Assembly (NCBI GenBank): GCA_964585635.1
Contig: CAZPEV010000007.1
Coordinates: forward strand, 1 to 42,641
Length of the DNA stretch: 42,641 nt
DNA from: CAZPEV01 sp964585635
GTDB lineage: Bacteria > Zixibacteria > MSB-5A5 > GN15 > JAAZOE01
Direction: 5' to 3'
Shown: piece after piece, positions 30,654-39,312 of the stretch
Layout: every line of letters begins with the position of its first letter
How positions within the stretch are numbered: position 1 is the first letter of the stretch
Translations under genes and position numbers: made by a program
Notes under the pieces: generated by a model
What the model was told of the DNA's origin: nothing
The model's database searches: none
The model's input: the letters and a program-made list of their open reading frames with translations, nothing else

Positions 30654-32039
30654 TCACGCCCCGCTTCCTTTGAATACCGCCGGCACGGTTTTGAGAAGGA
30701 TCTTGGCGTCCATCCAGAGGGACCAATGGTCGATGTATTCGAGGTCGAGCTTCATCCAGTCCTCAAAGTCGACCTGATTGCGGCCATTGATCTGCCACAG
30801 ACAGGTCAGGCCCGGCTTGACCGATAATTTGCGCCGTTGCCAACGGTCGTACTGCTGGACCTCGTTGGGCAGTGGCGGGCGCGGTCCCACCAGCGACATG
30901 TCGCCTCGGAGGATGTTGATGAATTGGGGAAGCTCATCGATTGATGTCTTGCGCAAAAACGATCCGACCCGGGTGATGCGGGGGTCGTTCCTGATTTTAA
31001 AGACCGGCCCGGACATTTCGTTGCGATCGCGCAGGTCGCGTTTCAACCGGTCGGCGTTGGGGACCATGGTGCGAAATTTGTACATGGCAAAGCGGCGACC
31101 GTTCTTGCCGCTGCGGACCTGGTGAAAGAAGATGGGGCCGCCATCCTCGATCTTGATGGCCAGCGCGGCGACCAGTCCCACCGGGATCGCAAGCGCCAGC
31201 CCAACCAGCGCCCCAATGCGGTCGAGCCAGCCTTTCATGGTCAACTGCAACCGTTCCTCCGGCGACGAAGCATAAATCACCGCCGGAAAATCCATGAACA
31301 TGGTAGGGTGGGCCTTGGCGATAGGATGGTCATATGAATCGGCCAGGACACAGACCGTCACGCCCATCTCCTCACCGGTTGCGAAGGCGCCGGCCGTCAG
31401 GGGCAAATCGGCGTTTTCGACGGCGATGATGACATAATCGACTTGGTTGCGGGAGATGATGTCGGCCAAAATATCGGGATGCCCCGCCAAGGGAATGTCG
31501 CGGTAGCGCCAGAGGCCGGTCCGATGATAATCGAGAAAACCAAGAATACGAATTCCCCACGCGGGATTATCGCTGATCCGGTCGGCGGCTTCCTTGGCCT
31601 TGCAACCGCTGCCGATGATAATGACGTTACGGCGCGATCGACCCAGAAGGCGGTATCGGTTAAGACCGGCCGCCAGAACCAGACGGAAAAAACTTATCAG
31701 GAACGCATCACCGGCAAAGAAGGCCAGCACCATCGTCGTCGGCAGCGGGAGCCGCAGGAAATGGACGACGGCGGTGAAGCATAAGAACGCCTTTGCCAGC
31801 GCCCAGGACAGGTCCTTCAGGAGCACGGCGGAAGACCTCATCCGGTAGAAGTATGAACCGGCCGGGCCATAGAGAAAGATCGCCCAGCCAAGCAGGGTCA
31901 GGACGGTCAGCAGACCGGTGGCATGACGACTCAACGGCGGCTTGAAGAGCAGGATCATGGCGATGAGAGCTCCGTAAGTTAGGAGCAAATCGCCCAGGAG
32001 ATTGAGTCGGCGCCAGCTGTTTTGACGTTCGCGCAGCAT
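30654..32039 (-). CDS. polyprenyl-phosphate sugar-1-phosphate transferase (exopolysaccharide initiation)
   Basis: A 461-residue initiating enzyme of the WbaP/WcaJ/GumD family, which transfers a sugar-1-phosphate from a nucleotide sugar to undecaprenyl phosphate. It has four N-terminal membrane helices, a central Rossmann-like CoA-binding-type domain (NVIIIGSGCKAKEAADRI), a fifth helix, and the C-terminal catalytic domain: IKIEDGGPIFFHQVRSGKNG, FAMYKFRTM, KTSIDELPQFINILRGDMSL and GLTCLWQINGRN. I place the start at ATG 32039 (MLRERQNSWRR, GGAA 8 nt upstream); the longer reading overlaps the preceding gene without support. The specific sugar (hexose or galactose type) is not determinable. Confidence 0.93.
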   Translation of the reverse strand: MLRERQNSWRRLNLLGDLLLTYGALIAMILLFKPPLSRHATGLLTVLTLLGWAIFLYGPAGSYFYRMRSSAVLLKDLSWALAKAFLCFTAVVHFLRLPLPTTMVLAFFAGDAFLISFFRLVLAAGLNRYRLLGRSRRNVIIIGSGCKAKEAADRISDNPAWGIRILGFLDYHRTGLWRYRDIPLAGHPDILADIISRNQVDYVIIAVENADLPLTAGAFATGEEMGVTVCVLADSYDHPIAKAHPTMFMDFPAVIYASSPEERLQLTMKGWLDRIGALVGLALAIPVGLVAALAIKIEDGGPIFFHQVRSGKNGRRFAMYKFRTMVPNADRLKRDLRDRNEMSGPVFKIRNDPRITRVGSFLRKTSIDELPQFINILRGDMSLVGPRPPLPNEVQQYDRWQRRKLSVKPGLTCLWQINGRNQVDFEDWMKLDLEYIDHWSLWMDAKILLKTVPAVFKGSGA

Positions 32040-32059
32040 GCTGTCTGTTCCGAAACCTC

Positions 32060-32635
32060 TTATCCGTTTCTTCTCAAGGCGGTCCGCCGGCCGGTGCCGT
32101 TCGTATGTCCATCGCCGAACAGGGCACAGCACGATTCGACGGCGGTGATGATCTGCTGCAGGTCAAGGATGGACAGGTAATGATGACACGGCAGGCAGAC
32201 CTGCTTAATCGGCCGGTCCGATTTCCGGGGTCGGGGTTCCATGCGGTCGAGCGCGGGACCGCAGTAAAGGTCGCCGGGGTCAGCGGTGAAGCTGAACGAT
32301 GATGCGGTTTCGACGCCGCGCTCGGCCAGCCGGCGGCGGAAGGTCGGGATATCGAACGGCGCCGCGTCGGTAAGCGTCAGCGTATAGGCCAGATAAAGCA
32401 CGTTGTCGATCACCGGGGGGAGGGCCAAATATCGCGTCAATGGTTCCAGATGGCGGTTGAGAAAGCGGACGTTTTCCCGGCAGGCGGCGACCATCATCTC
32501 GGCCGTCTTTGTGGCCGGGGTCGGTTCCATCGCGGCAACTTGCGAGAGGCGCACCGCTCGCGAGGCCAATTGGGGCTCTGGGGAACGCCGGTTGAGCCGC
32601 AAGTCCAGGGATATCGACGGCCTTCCGGGGGTCAT
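32060..32635 (-). CDS. C-terminal fragment of a DegT/DnrJ/EryC1-type aminotransferase
   Basis: A 191-residue protein matching only the small C-terminal domain of sugar aminotransferases: VRLSQVAAMEPT (compare 'RLSEIQAAVGL'), the helix CRENVRFLNRHLEPL, FDIPTFRRRLAERGVET, and the closing LPCHHYLSILDLQQIITAV. The N-terminal PLP-binding domain with its catalytic lysine, some 200 residues in normal members, is missing. Yet it has its own start: ATG 32635 overlaps the gmd stop (ATGA), with AAGGAG 6 nt upstream, so it looks translated on purpose. Perosamine-type aminotransferases normally use the Gmd product. Either a decayed remnant or a repurposed domain. Confidence 0.7.
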   Translation of the reverse strand: MTPGRPSISLDLRLNRRSPEPQLASRAVRLSQVAAMEPTPATKTAEMMVAACRENVRFLNRHLEPLTRYLALPPVIDNVLYLAYTLTLTDAAPFDIPTFRRRLAERGVETASSFSFTADPGDLYCGPALDRMEPRPRKSDRPIKQVCLPCHHYLSILDLQQIITAVESCCALFGDGHTNGTGRRTALRRNG

Positions 32636-33645
32636 GAGATGCTCCTTTGCCATTGTTCCCTGTTGGCGACCTCGGACGGCACCCGATTCTTGAGGGAATG
32701 GCGGGCCAGATCGGCCTCAACCATCATCTTGATCATCTCCTCGAATGACACCTCCGGCTCCCACAGCAGCTTCCGCTGGGCGCGGCAGGCGTCGCCGGTG
32801 AAGGGAACCAGGTCGTTCTGGGGGCCGCCGGTTCGTTCCACGACCACATGATCGCGCCAATCGAGATCGGCGGCCTCGAAGGCGGCCTCGCAGAATTCTT
32901 CCAGGGTGTGTGCTTGACCGGTGGCGACGATGTAGTCGTCCGCCGTCGGATGCTGCAGCATCATCCAGAAGGCGCGCACATAGTCGCCGGCAAATCCCCA
33001 GTCGCAGCAGAGATCGATCGACTCCAGCGTCACCTTATCCTGCAGGCCCAGCTTGACGCAGGCGGCGGCATGGGTGATGCGGCGAGTGATATATTCCAGG
33101 CTGCGGCGCGGCGATTCATGATCGAACAGAATGCCGCAACAGACCTTCAGGCCGTATTTCTGGCGATACCCGCCGGCCATCAGATGGGCGTACAGCTTGG
33201 CGGCGCCGCAGGGTGTGGTCGGCAGAAGGGGAGTCTGCTCCGTCTGCGGATACTCCGCCGGCCGCCCGAACATTTCGGCCGACGAGGCCTGGAAAATCCG
33301 GACGCGCGGATCAATAAGGCGCACCGCCTCCAAAAGACGAACGATGCCAAGCCCATTCAGTTGGCAGGTCAATTCGGGCTGGTCCCATCCTGAAGAGGCG
33401 AAAGCCTGGGCGGCGAGGTTGTAGACTTCGTCCGGTTGAACCTTTTCGATCAGGCGGACAAGGGCCAGTTGATCGAGCAGATCGGCATAGTGCAGGTGGA
33501 TGCGATGGACGATGTGATCGACGCGGTCAAGCCGGTCACCAGAGGTCCGCCGCACGGTGCCGTGGACGTCGTATCCACGGGACAGAAGAAACTCCGCCAA
33601 ATAGGAGCCATCCTGGCCGGTTATCCCTGTGATGAGTGCCTTCAT
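32632..33645 (-). CDS. gmd: GDP-mannose 4,6-dehydratase-like protein with Tyr-to-Cys active site
   Basis: A 337-residue extended short-chain dehydrogenase. The NAD(P) loop GITGQDGSYLAEFL, EVYNLAAQ, FQASSAEMFG and LYAHLM are those of GDP-mannose 4,6-dehydratase, which makes GDP-4-keto-6-deoxymannose. The expected Tyr of the Y-x3-K pair is Cys146 (codon TGC at 33210-33208), while Lys150, Ser122 and Glu124 hold the positions of E. coli Lys160, Thr132 and Glu134 with the same spacings. Activity may therefore be lost or changed. ATG 33645 has AAGGAG about 6 nt upstream. A perfect 6-bp hairpin lies just ahead at 33665-33680. It is coupled to the truncated aminotransferase. Confidence 0.88.
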   Translation of the reverse strand: MKALITGITGQDGSYLAEFLLSRGYDVHGTVRRTSGDRLDRVDHIVHRIHLHYADLLDQLALVRLIEKVQPDEVYNLAAQAFASSGWDQPELTCQLNGLGIVRLLEAVRLIDPRVRIFQASSAEMFGRPAEYPQTEQTPLLPTTPCGAAKLYAHLMAGGYRQKYGLKVCCGILFDHESPRRSLEYITRRITHAAACVKLGLQDKVTLESIDLCCDWGFAGDYVRAFWMMLQHPTADDYIVATGQAHTLEEFCEAAFEAADLDWRDHVVVERTGGPQNDLVPFTGDACRAQRKLLWEPEVSFEEMIKMMVEADLARHSLKNRVPSEVANREQWQRSIS

Positions 33646-33664
33646 GGCTATCTCCTTCGCCTGG

Positions 33665-33680
33665 GCTACATCCCTGTAGC
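33665..33680 (-). other. hairpin in the gmd leader
   Basis: GCTACA (33665-33670) and TGTAGC (33675-33680) pair perfectly around a 4-nt loop, about 10 nt ahead of the gmd ribosome binding site. It might affect translation. The rest of the 231-nt gap 33646-33876 shows no gene. Confidence 0.3.
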
Positions 33681-33876
33681 TACCGTCATTTGTTACCTGA
33701 CTGGCCTTTTAGCAATGACAATGCCAAACGAATGATGTTTATGAAGACAGGTATCGTGTTGATAAACAGCGAGTTGCGGGCGTCCACGCAGCTTCTTTGC
33801 CGACCGTCATACCGAGCCGTCAAAAAGAGGGAATTATTTTACCGGGGCGCTGGAAGAGTTTTCCGCGAGGCCATGA

Positions 33877-35127
33877 TTAATGCGCCATCTTAACCAGGGT
33901 CGCAGCCAGGACTCGAGCGTAAAGCCGTTCCAGAAGATTTACATGTATATCCAAGGTCGACGAGTTCGACCAATACCGATCATATGCTTTTTGGCCCATC
34001 GCTTCGGCGGCCCTTCCGTCCTGAAGCATGATGATTTTGGCCGCCAGGTCGGCCACATCCCCCCCTTTGAACCATAGTCCGGTTCGGCCATCGCCGACCG
34101 CCTCGCGGGCAGCGGAGTTGTCCCCCACGATGGCCGGGATACCGAGGGCGGCCGCTTCGGCCACCGTCATTCCGGAGGTCTCAGGGCACAGCGACGGGAA
34201 GACGACGGCCCGCGCCCGGCAAAGATGCCGAAGGAGATCCTGGTGATTGACCCATCCGCTGATTTCGATCTCCGGATATCGTCGCGACAGCTCCGATCGA
34301 CATTCGCCGTCTCCGACAAAACCGGCCGGGCAATTGGCCTGGCGGGCGGCCTCGGCAAACAGAAACGGCCCCTTTTCCGGCGACAGACGGCCGACAAACA
34401 AGAAGCGCTGGTTCTCCTGCGGTCGCGCCGGCTCCCGGCGTTCGACCATGATCGGATTGGGCAGATGATGCAGGGTCGCATCCGGTGGAAGAAATGGCGC
34501 CAGGATTGCCTTGCTGAACTCCGACACGGCGATGAACTGGTTCACCTTTTGGGGCACCCCCCCCCAATACCTCTGCACCATCTGGCGGGCCACCCGCCAT
34601 GCCTTTTGGCCGTAGCTGTTCTTATCGCACTGCGAACGGATGCAGGCAAGGGAGAGTGGTATCAAAGAGCAGACCTTCTTCTTCTGAAAGTCGTAAAAGC
34701 CGCCGTTGGGGCAGGCCAGGAAGTAGTCATGCATGGTGACCACAATCGGAAAGCCACCGGCGATCAGCGGTCGCACGACTGAAGATGACAGCGCCTTGGT
34801 CCATCCATGAAGATGAATGATGGTTCTGCGGGGATCGAGCCTGTGCCGGAGTCGCTCTGCCTGCCGTGCCGCATCCCGGTTCCAAAGACCTTGCCCGGCG
34901 GCCCGGACGCGATGAGGGTCATCGCCGATCTGATATTGGCCGGTGATGATTACCTCGACTCCCGCCGCCGGCAATTCGGGCATAATCGGTTCCACGGCGG
35001 ACAACAGGACTACGTCGTAACCCCGCTCCCGCAACGCCAGGGCGGATGAAAGCGCCACTTGGGCGGCGCCGCCATTGACATGAGCGAAGTCGTTGACAAC
35101 CACGATCTGTGGTTTAATCGGGGTCAT
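33877..35127 (-). CDS. glycosyltransferase family 4
   Basis: A 416-residue GT-B retaining glycosyltransferase. The N-terminal domain starts VVVNDFAHVNGGAAQVALSSA. The C-terminal domain has FLFVGRLSPEKGP and the nucleotide-sugar motif PSLCPETSGMTVAEAAALGIPAI, with the E-x7-E arrangement. A small cysteine group (CSLIPLSLACIRSQCDKN) lies mid-protein, as in some GT4 enzymes. The donor and acceptor sugars are unknown. Its ATG overlaps the end of the Kps-like gene by 14 nt, so both are in the same operon. Confidence 0.92.
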   Translation of the reverse strand: MTPIKPQIVVVNDFAHVNGGAAQVALSSALALRERGYDVVLLSAVEPIMPELPAAGVEVIITGQYQIGDDPHRVRAAGQGLWNRDAARQAERLRHRLDPRRTIIHLHGWTKALSSSVVRPLIAGGFPIVVTMHDYFLACPNGGFYDFQKKKVCSLIPLSLACIRSQCDKNSYGQKAWRVARQMVQRYWGGVPQKVNQFIAVSEFSKAILAPFLPPDATLHHLPNPIMVERREPARPQENQRFLFVGRLSPEKGPFLFAEAARQANCPAGFVGDGECRSELSRRYPEIEISGWVNHQDLLRHLCRARAVVFPSLCPETSGMTVAEAAALGIPAIVGDNSAAREAVGDGRTGLWFKGGDVADLAAKIIMLQDGRAAEAMGQKAYDRYWSNSSTLDIHVNLLERLYARVLAATLVKMAH

Positions 35128-36640
35128 GGCGCGTTGAGACAGTATCCGGCGCCGGCGCCGGCGGTGAGATGATCGGCGTAATCGTTACCGCCTGGACAAA
35201 GGCCGCCTGGAGCCGTTTGATATTCTCGGGGGCGAGCGCCTGAGGGAAGTAGACCGGATCGGACCAGAAGGCGTCGTAGGAGTCTCGGACCAGTCCTTCC
35301 ATGAAGGCGGCGTCGGCTTTGATGTCGCGGGCGGCATCCTTCATCAGGTGGAAGACGATATCGCTTAGCATGGTCAGGTCGGTACAGAGGCGGATCGATG
35401 ATAGGCCGGCGAAGTAGATGGGGCTGAAAACCACCGCCGGTATTCCGAGCAGCCCCGCTTCGTAGGCCGCCGTGCCGGTGACGGTCAGGACGATGGCCGC
35501 GCGGGCGTAGATGTCGTGTACCGAAACATCATGCCGGATCAACGCCACGTTGGGAATCCGGCGCACGGCCCGGTAGAAGGCGATCTTTTTGGTCCCGAGA
35601 AAATTGGGATGCTCCTTGACCGCCAAGACCGTATCAAAGGGCAGCGCCCGGCGGATATCTTTGATAAGCTTCAACTGGTCGCTGAAGTAGGCCCCCTGGA
35701 CGTCGATCGAGGCCTCCGGCTGGACATGCAGGGGATAAAAGGCGATCCGGTCGGGAAGGTCTGCCAACCGCTCGTAGCGGCAGATACGCTTCAAGTAAAA
35801 GCGGTTAACGGCCCGGCCCATCGTTTGGGAGATGCGTTCCGTCAGGTGGCGATGCGTCAGGCCATGATAGGACGACGCCCGACGGCGGTCGACGCGACGG
35901 CGCAGGGAACGCATCAGCCGCTGCAGATCGATGTCCCGCAGGTGGCTGAATTCCTCGAAGTAATACGGCACGGGACGCTGGGCTACAAACTCAGCGATCA
36001 GTTCCCAACCCTGCTGGGCCGGTTCGTCGTGGGGTGCGCGAGGAATGATCCGCTCCTGGCGGTACCCGTCGAAGAAGACCAGACGGTGAGGCGGATATCG
36101 CAGGGTGCCGGGCGCGATAAACGGAATCCCCAATTCGCGACAGACGATATAGGCGATCAGTTCATTGGCGTTGGTCGGCTCCGCGAACAGATGCGTGATC
36201 CGCCGGTCGATGAGAAACCGCTTGATGTCCCGATAATACAGCAGAATATACCGGTTGAGGCCGCCCTGACTGCCGCCGGCGACGAATTGGTCGGCCAGAA
36301 TACTTAGGTTAGCGGTGATGCCGGACAATCTCTCGGCAGCGGCAATTTGCCGGCGGAGGGAATCACTCTGACTGCTGCCGGGCGCGTCCTGCGGCAAATA
36401 GACCAGTTCCAATATCCGTTCGGCCGGCGTTCCCTGCTTACGGAGCCATCCGGTCCAATAAGTGTCGGTAGTTATCCAGAAGATCCGATGACCGGACGCT
36501 TCCAACCCAAGGGCGATCTGATGGAAAACCTCCGTGAGATTGCAGATGGAAACGAAGACGATATTTCGCGGCCCCACGGTGTCGATTCCGCTACCATCCC
36601 TGGCGGCGGTCCTTTCGTGCCCGGGTGTCGATAATGACAT
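35114..36640 (-). CDS. capsule polysaccharide biosynthesis-like transferase (KpsS/LipB type)
   Basis: A 508-residue protein with a GT-B-like arrangement resembling the Capsule_synth family: an N-terminal Rossmann start (NIVFVSICNLTEVFHQIALG), FAEPTNANELIAYIVC, then FYPLHVQPEAS, VKEHPNFLG and the closing VTGTAAYEAGLLGIPAVVF. Family members such as KpsS and KpsC attach Kdo linkers to capsule lipids; others act in Wzy-type clusters with unknown sugars. No Kdo-activating gene is in the window, so a Kdo function is not claimed. The C-terminal tail is Pro-rich. The ribosome binding site is poor and the start is uncertain. Confidence 0.75.
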   Translation of the reverse strand: MSLSTPGHERTAARDGSGIDTVGPRNIVFVSICNLTEVFHQIALGLEASGHRIFWITTDTYWTGWLRKQGTPAERILELVYLPQDAPGSSQSDSLRRQIAAAERLSGITANLSILADQFVAGGSQGGLNRYILLYYRDIKRFLIDRRITHLFAEPTNANELIAYIVCRELGIPFIAPGTLRYPPHRLVFFDGYRQERIIPRAPHDEPAQQGWELIAEFVAQRPVPYYFEEFSHLRDIDLQRLMRSLRRRVDRRRASSYHGLTHRHLTERISQTMGRAVNRFYLKRICRYERLADLPDRIAFYPLHVQPEASIDVQGAYFSDQLKLIKDIRRALPFDTVLAVKEHPNFLGTKKIAFYRAVRRIPNVALIRHDVSVHDIYARAAIVLTVTGTAAYEAGLLGIPAVVFSPIYFAGLSSIRLCTDLTMLSDIVFHLMKDAARDIKADAAFMEGLVRDSYDAFWSDPVYFPQALAPENIKRLQAAFVQAVTITPIISPPAPAPDTVSTRHDPD

Positions 36641-36720
36641 CTCTTATGAGGCAAAGGTAATTCAGTCCGGTAGTAAAATTCAAGCCAAAAATCGGAAATG
36701 ATCGGCGGGATAAGGACCGT

Positions 36721-37966
36721 CTAAGCCACGCCGACGGGCTCTTCCCGGCGGCGGCTGATTATCCTCAGCATGCGGGTAGTGCGGGGGAACGATTGCGCCA
36801 TTTCATGCCGCAGGGCGCGGTATGATGCGGTCTCGGCCGCCCGGCGCGCGGCGAGGGCGGTGGCGACAACGACCGCAGCGGCAAGATCGCTGGGGACGCC
36901 GTTCAGTCCNNNNNNNNNNAAAGACGGCTGCCATGAAGGTCACAAACCCGGCCAGAAGAACTATCAGGGTCCGCTGCGGACGGGATTTGACGATCGGAAG
37001 CGACGGTTGATCCAATATCCCGACCACCGGGATATCCTTTTGCGCTTCCAGCTTGGCCGCCGCCAATTGCTGCGACAGGTAAAGGTAAGTCTGCGATCTG
37101 ACGTCGGCTGTCCGCTGCAACCGCCCCAGTTCCTTGACCAGTTCGGCATCGCTGCTGACCGGCCAGTCACTGTTAACCTGGCGGAAGGCCTGGAGGTCAT
37201 CCTCCGCCTGCTCCAATTCCTGCTTGGCCAAAACCAACTGGTTGCTCAGGTACCCGGCGTTCTCGCCGGCGCGGGAACGGCGCTGGTAAAGATTATAATT
37301 CTCAAGTTGAGCCAGATATTCCCGGGCCACCGCCTGCGACAGCTCCGGGAGGGTGGTCTCGACGGCCAATTCGATGACGCCGGTTTTCTTGTCGACCCTC
37401 ACCGAGGTGATCCCGGCCAGCCTCCGCTGCAACAGGTCGCGGTTGTTCTGCCGGAAATATTCCGGCAGGGTTGTCGTCATAACCCGGCCCTCATGCGAGA
37501 AGGAATAGGTCTTGGCCAGCAGGGCCTCGGCGACCAGGCGGGAAGCCAGGACGAACGGAAAAAGCTGCGACGAGTTGTTATCGTCCGGTAGCGCTCCGGC
37601 GGGGTCGATCAACCCTTTCAGCTCCGCCAGCCGGTCCGGTTTGTCGGTCGGCAGAATCGTGGCGGTGGAGCGATATTGATTGGGAGTGAAGAGGACAATA
37701 ACGGCCGTGGCCAGCATGACGCTCAATACGGACGTCGCGATGGCCTTCTTCCAGCGCAGCAAACCTCGCACCGCCTCATAATAACTGATGGAGGAACCGT
37801 TCGCCCGAGGTTCCCGTGGCAGGCGATGAGCCGGTGTATTGCCGCCCACGGCCGTGAAGTCAGATGAATCGGCCGCAGGCTTCAGGCGGTTGCGAATATA
37901 TTTCTCCTCATCCAACATCATCATTCCGTTATGCAATCGGCGTGCCATCGCACAAAGGCCTTTCAT
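36721..37966 (-). CDS. wzz: Wzz/GNVR-type chain-length regulator (interrupted by assembly gap)
   Basis: A polysaccharide co-polymerase. A ~75-residue cytoplasmic lead is followed by membrane helix 1 (AIATSVLSVMLATAVIVLF), then a long periplasmic region with coiled-coil helices (SNQLVLAKQELEQAEDDLQAF), the Pro-rich PSLPIVKSRPQR and membrane helix 2 (LIVLLAGFVTFMAAVF). The sequence then meets a 10-N gap (36910-36919). Beyond it, 63 codons in a different frame end at TAG 36721-36723 and read as a cytoplasmic tail (ASYRALRHEMAQSF). Both halves are taken as one gene. No Walker motifs were seen, so it lacks the fused tyrosine kinase. ATG 37966 is used; ATG 37948 or the run near 37925 are alternatives. 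Confidence 0.82.
36910..36919. other. assembly gap (10 N)
   Basis: Ten N within the Wzz-type gene, just after its second membrane helix. The flanking frames do not match across ten bases. Confidence 0.95.
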
Positions 37967-38094
37967 GTCCCGATATTGGCTTGTGCTGCAACGAGTTTCG
38001 CGGCCCGGTCAATATCCGACAGAGAGCCGTACGAAGCGATGGAAAGAAATGCCATCCTGTCTGGCCAAAAAATTCCGAGGGTGGAAAGGGGGGA

Positions 38095-39312
38095 TCAGAT
38101 CTGATGCGAAGAACGCTCGACCTCTTCTGTGACCGCGCCCCCCGATTTGAGGACAAGACGATGGGGTCTCTGTCGGCCGGATCGGGTAAAGTGGGCCTGG
38201 ATGGCCGCATCGACCAACCGCTTGAATTCGGTCTGGAAACGCGCCGATGAAAACCGCTCGGCATTGGCGCGCATTGACGTCGGGTCTAACCTATCCGGCA
38301 TCGATTCAAAGCGATGGATGGCGTCGATCACGCTCGGGATGGTTTGCTCCGAGAAAAAGAGACCGGTGACGCCGTCGCGAACCGTCTCCAGCGCGCCTCC
38401 CTTGCCGAAGGCGATCACCGGCGTGCCGCACGCTTGAGCCTCAACCGGTAGGATGCCAAAATCCTCCTCGGCGGCGAACAGAAACGCTTTTGCTCGCTGG
38501 AGGTGATCTTTCAGTACCTCCATCGACTGCCGACCGAGCAGAGTCACATTCGGGCCGGCCAAACGGCGGATTGACTTAAATTCGGGACCATCGCCGATGA
38601 CCACCAACCGCCGGTCGGGCAGAGAAGCGAAGGCCGCGACGATCAGATCAATCCGTTTGTACGGCACCAAGCGCGAGGCGGTCAGATAGAAATCATCCTT
38701 CTGCGGGCAAAGCGCGAAGGCGGCGCAGTCAACCGGGGGATATATGACGGTCGAATCGCGCCCATAGACTTTCTTAATCCGTCGGGCGATAAAATCGGAA
38801 ATGGCGACAAACCGGTCAACCCCGCAGGCGGTCCGGTAATCCCAGATGCGCAGGCGATGCAGAATGTATTTGGCCAACCAGGCTCGGGGGCCTCGGATCA
38901 GCTTCGCCTGCCGCAGGTACTGATGGGTCAGGTCCCAGGCGTACCGCATCGGTGAATAGCAGACGCAGATATGGAGCTGATCCGGCCCGGTAATGACCCC
39001 TTTGGCGACGGCGAACGAACTGGAGATGACCAGGTCGTATTTCGAAAGATCAAACTGCTCCACTGCCAACGGCATGAGTGGCAGATAGCTGCGGTATTTC
39101 CGGCGGGCGAAGGGGAAGCGCTGGAGAAACGACGTCGTCACCGGTTTGTCGTGGATGAAACCGCGCTGTCCGGCGGGGATGAAATCATACAGGGCGTAGA
39201 GGTCGGCGTCGGGGAAGAGGTTAAGTATCTCGGCCAGCATCCGTTCGGCGCCGCCATAGGTTACCAGCCAGTCGTGAACGATGGCCGTACGCAGAGTAGT
39301 CGTCAAAGCCAA
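38095..39312 (-). CDS. glycosyltransferase family 4 (WbaZ-like)
   Basis: A 405-residue GT-B enzyme of the GT4 family. It opens TAIVHDWLVTYGGAERMLAEIL, a start typical of mannosyl/rhamnosyl transferases of the WbaZ type. It continues with CVCYSPMRYAWDLTHQYL and RFVAISDFIARRI, and has the C-terminal donor site LTASRLVPYKRIDLIVAAF with the FAAEEDFGILPVEAQACGTPVIAFGKGG motif. The exact sugar is not determinable. ATG 39312 overlaps the polymerase stop by 10 nt. A 128-nt gap without a gene separates it from wzz. Confidence 0.93.
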   Translation of the reverse strand: MALTTTLRTAIVHDWLVTYGGAERMLAEILNLFPDADLYALYDFIPAGQRGFIHDKPVTTSFLQRFPFARRKYRSYLPLMPLAVEQFDLSKYDLVISSSFAVAKGVITGPDQLHICVCYSPMRYAWDLTHQYLRQAKLIRGPRAWLAKYILHRLRIWDYRTACGVDRFVAISDFIARRIKKVYGRDSTVIYPPVDCAAFALCPQKDDFYLTASRLVPYKRIDLIVAAFASLPDRRLVVIGDGPEFKSIRRLAGPNVTLLGRQSMEVLKDHLQRAKAFLFAAEEDFGILPVEAQACGTPVIAFGKGGALETVRDGVTGLFFSEQTIPSVIDAIHRFESMPDRLDPTSMRANAERFSSARFQTEFKRLVDAAIQAHFTRSGRQRPHRLVLKSGGAVTEEVERSSHQI

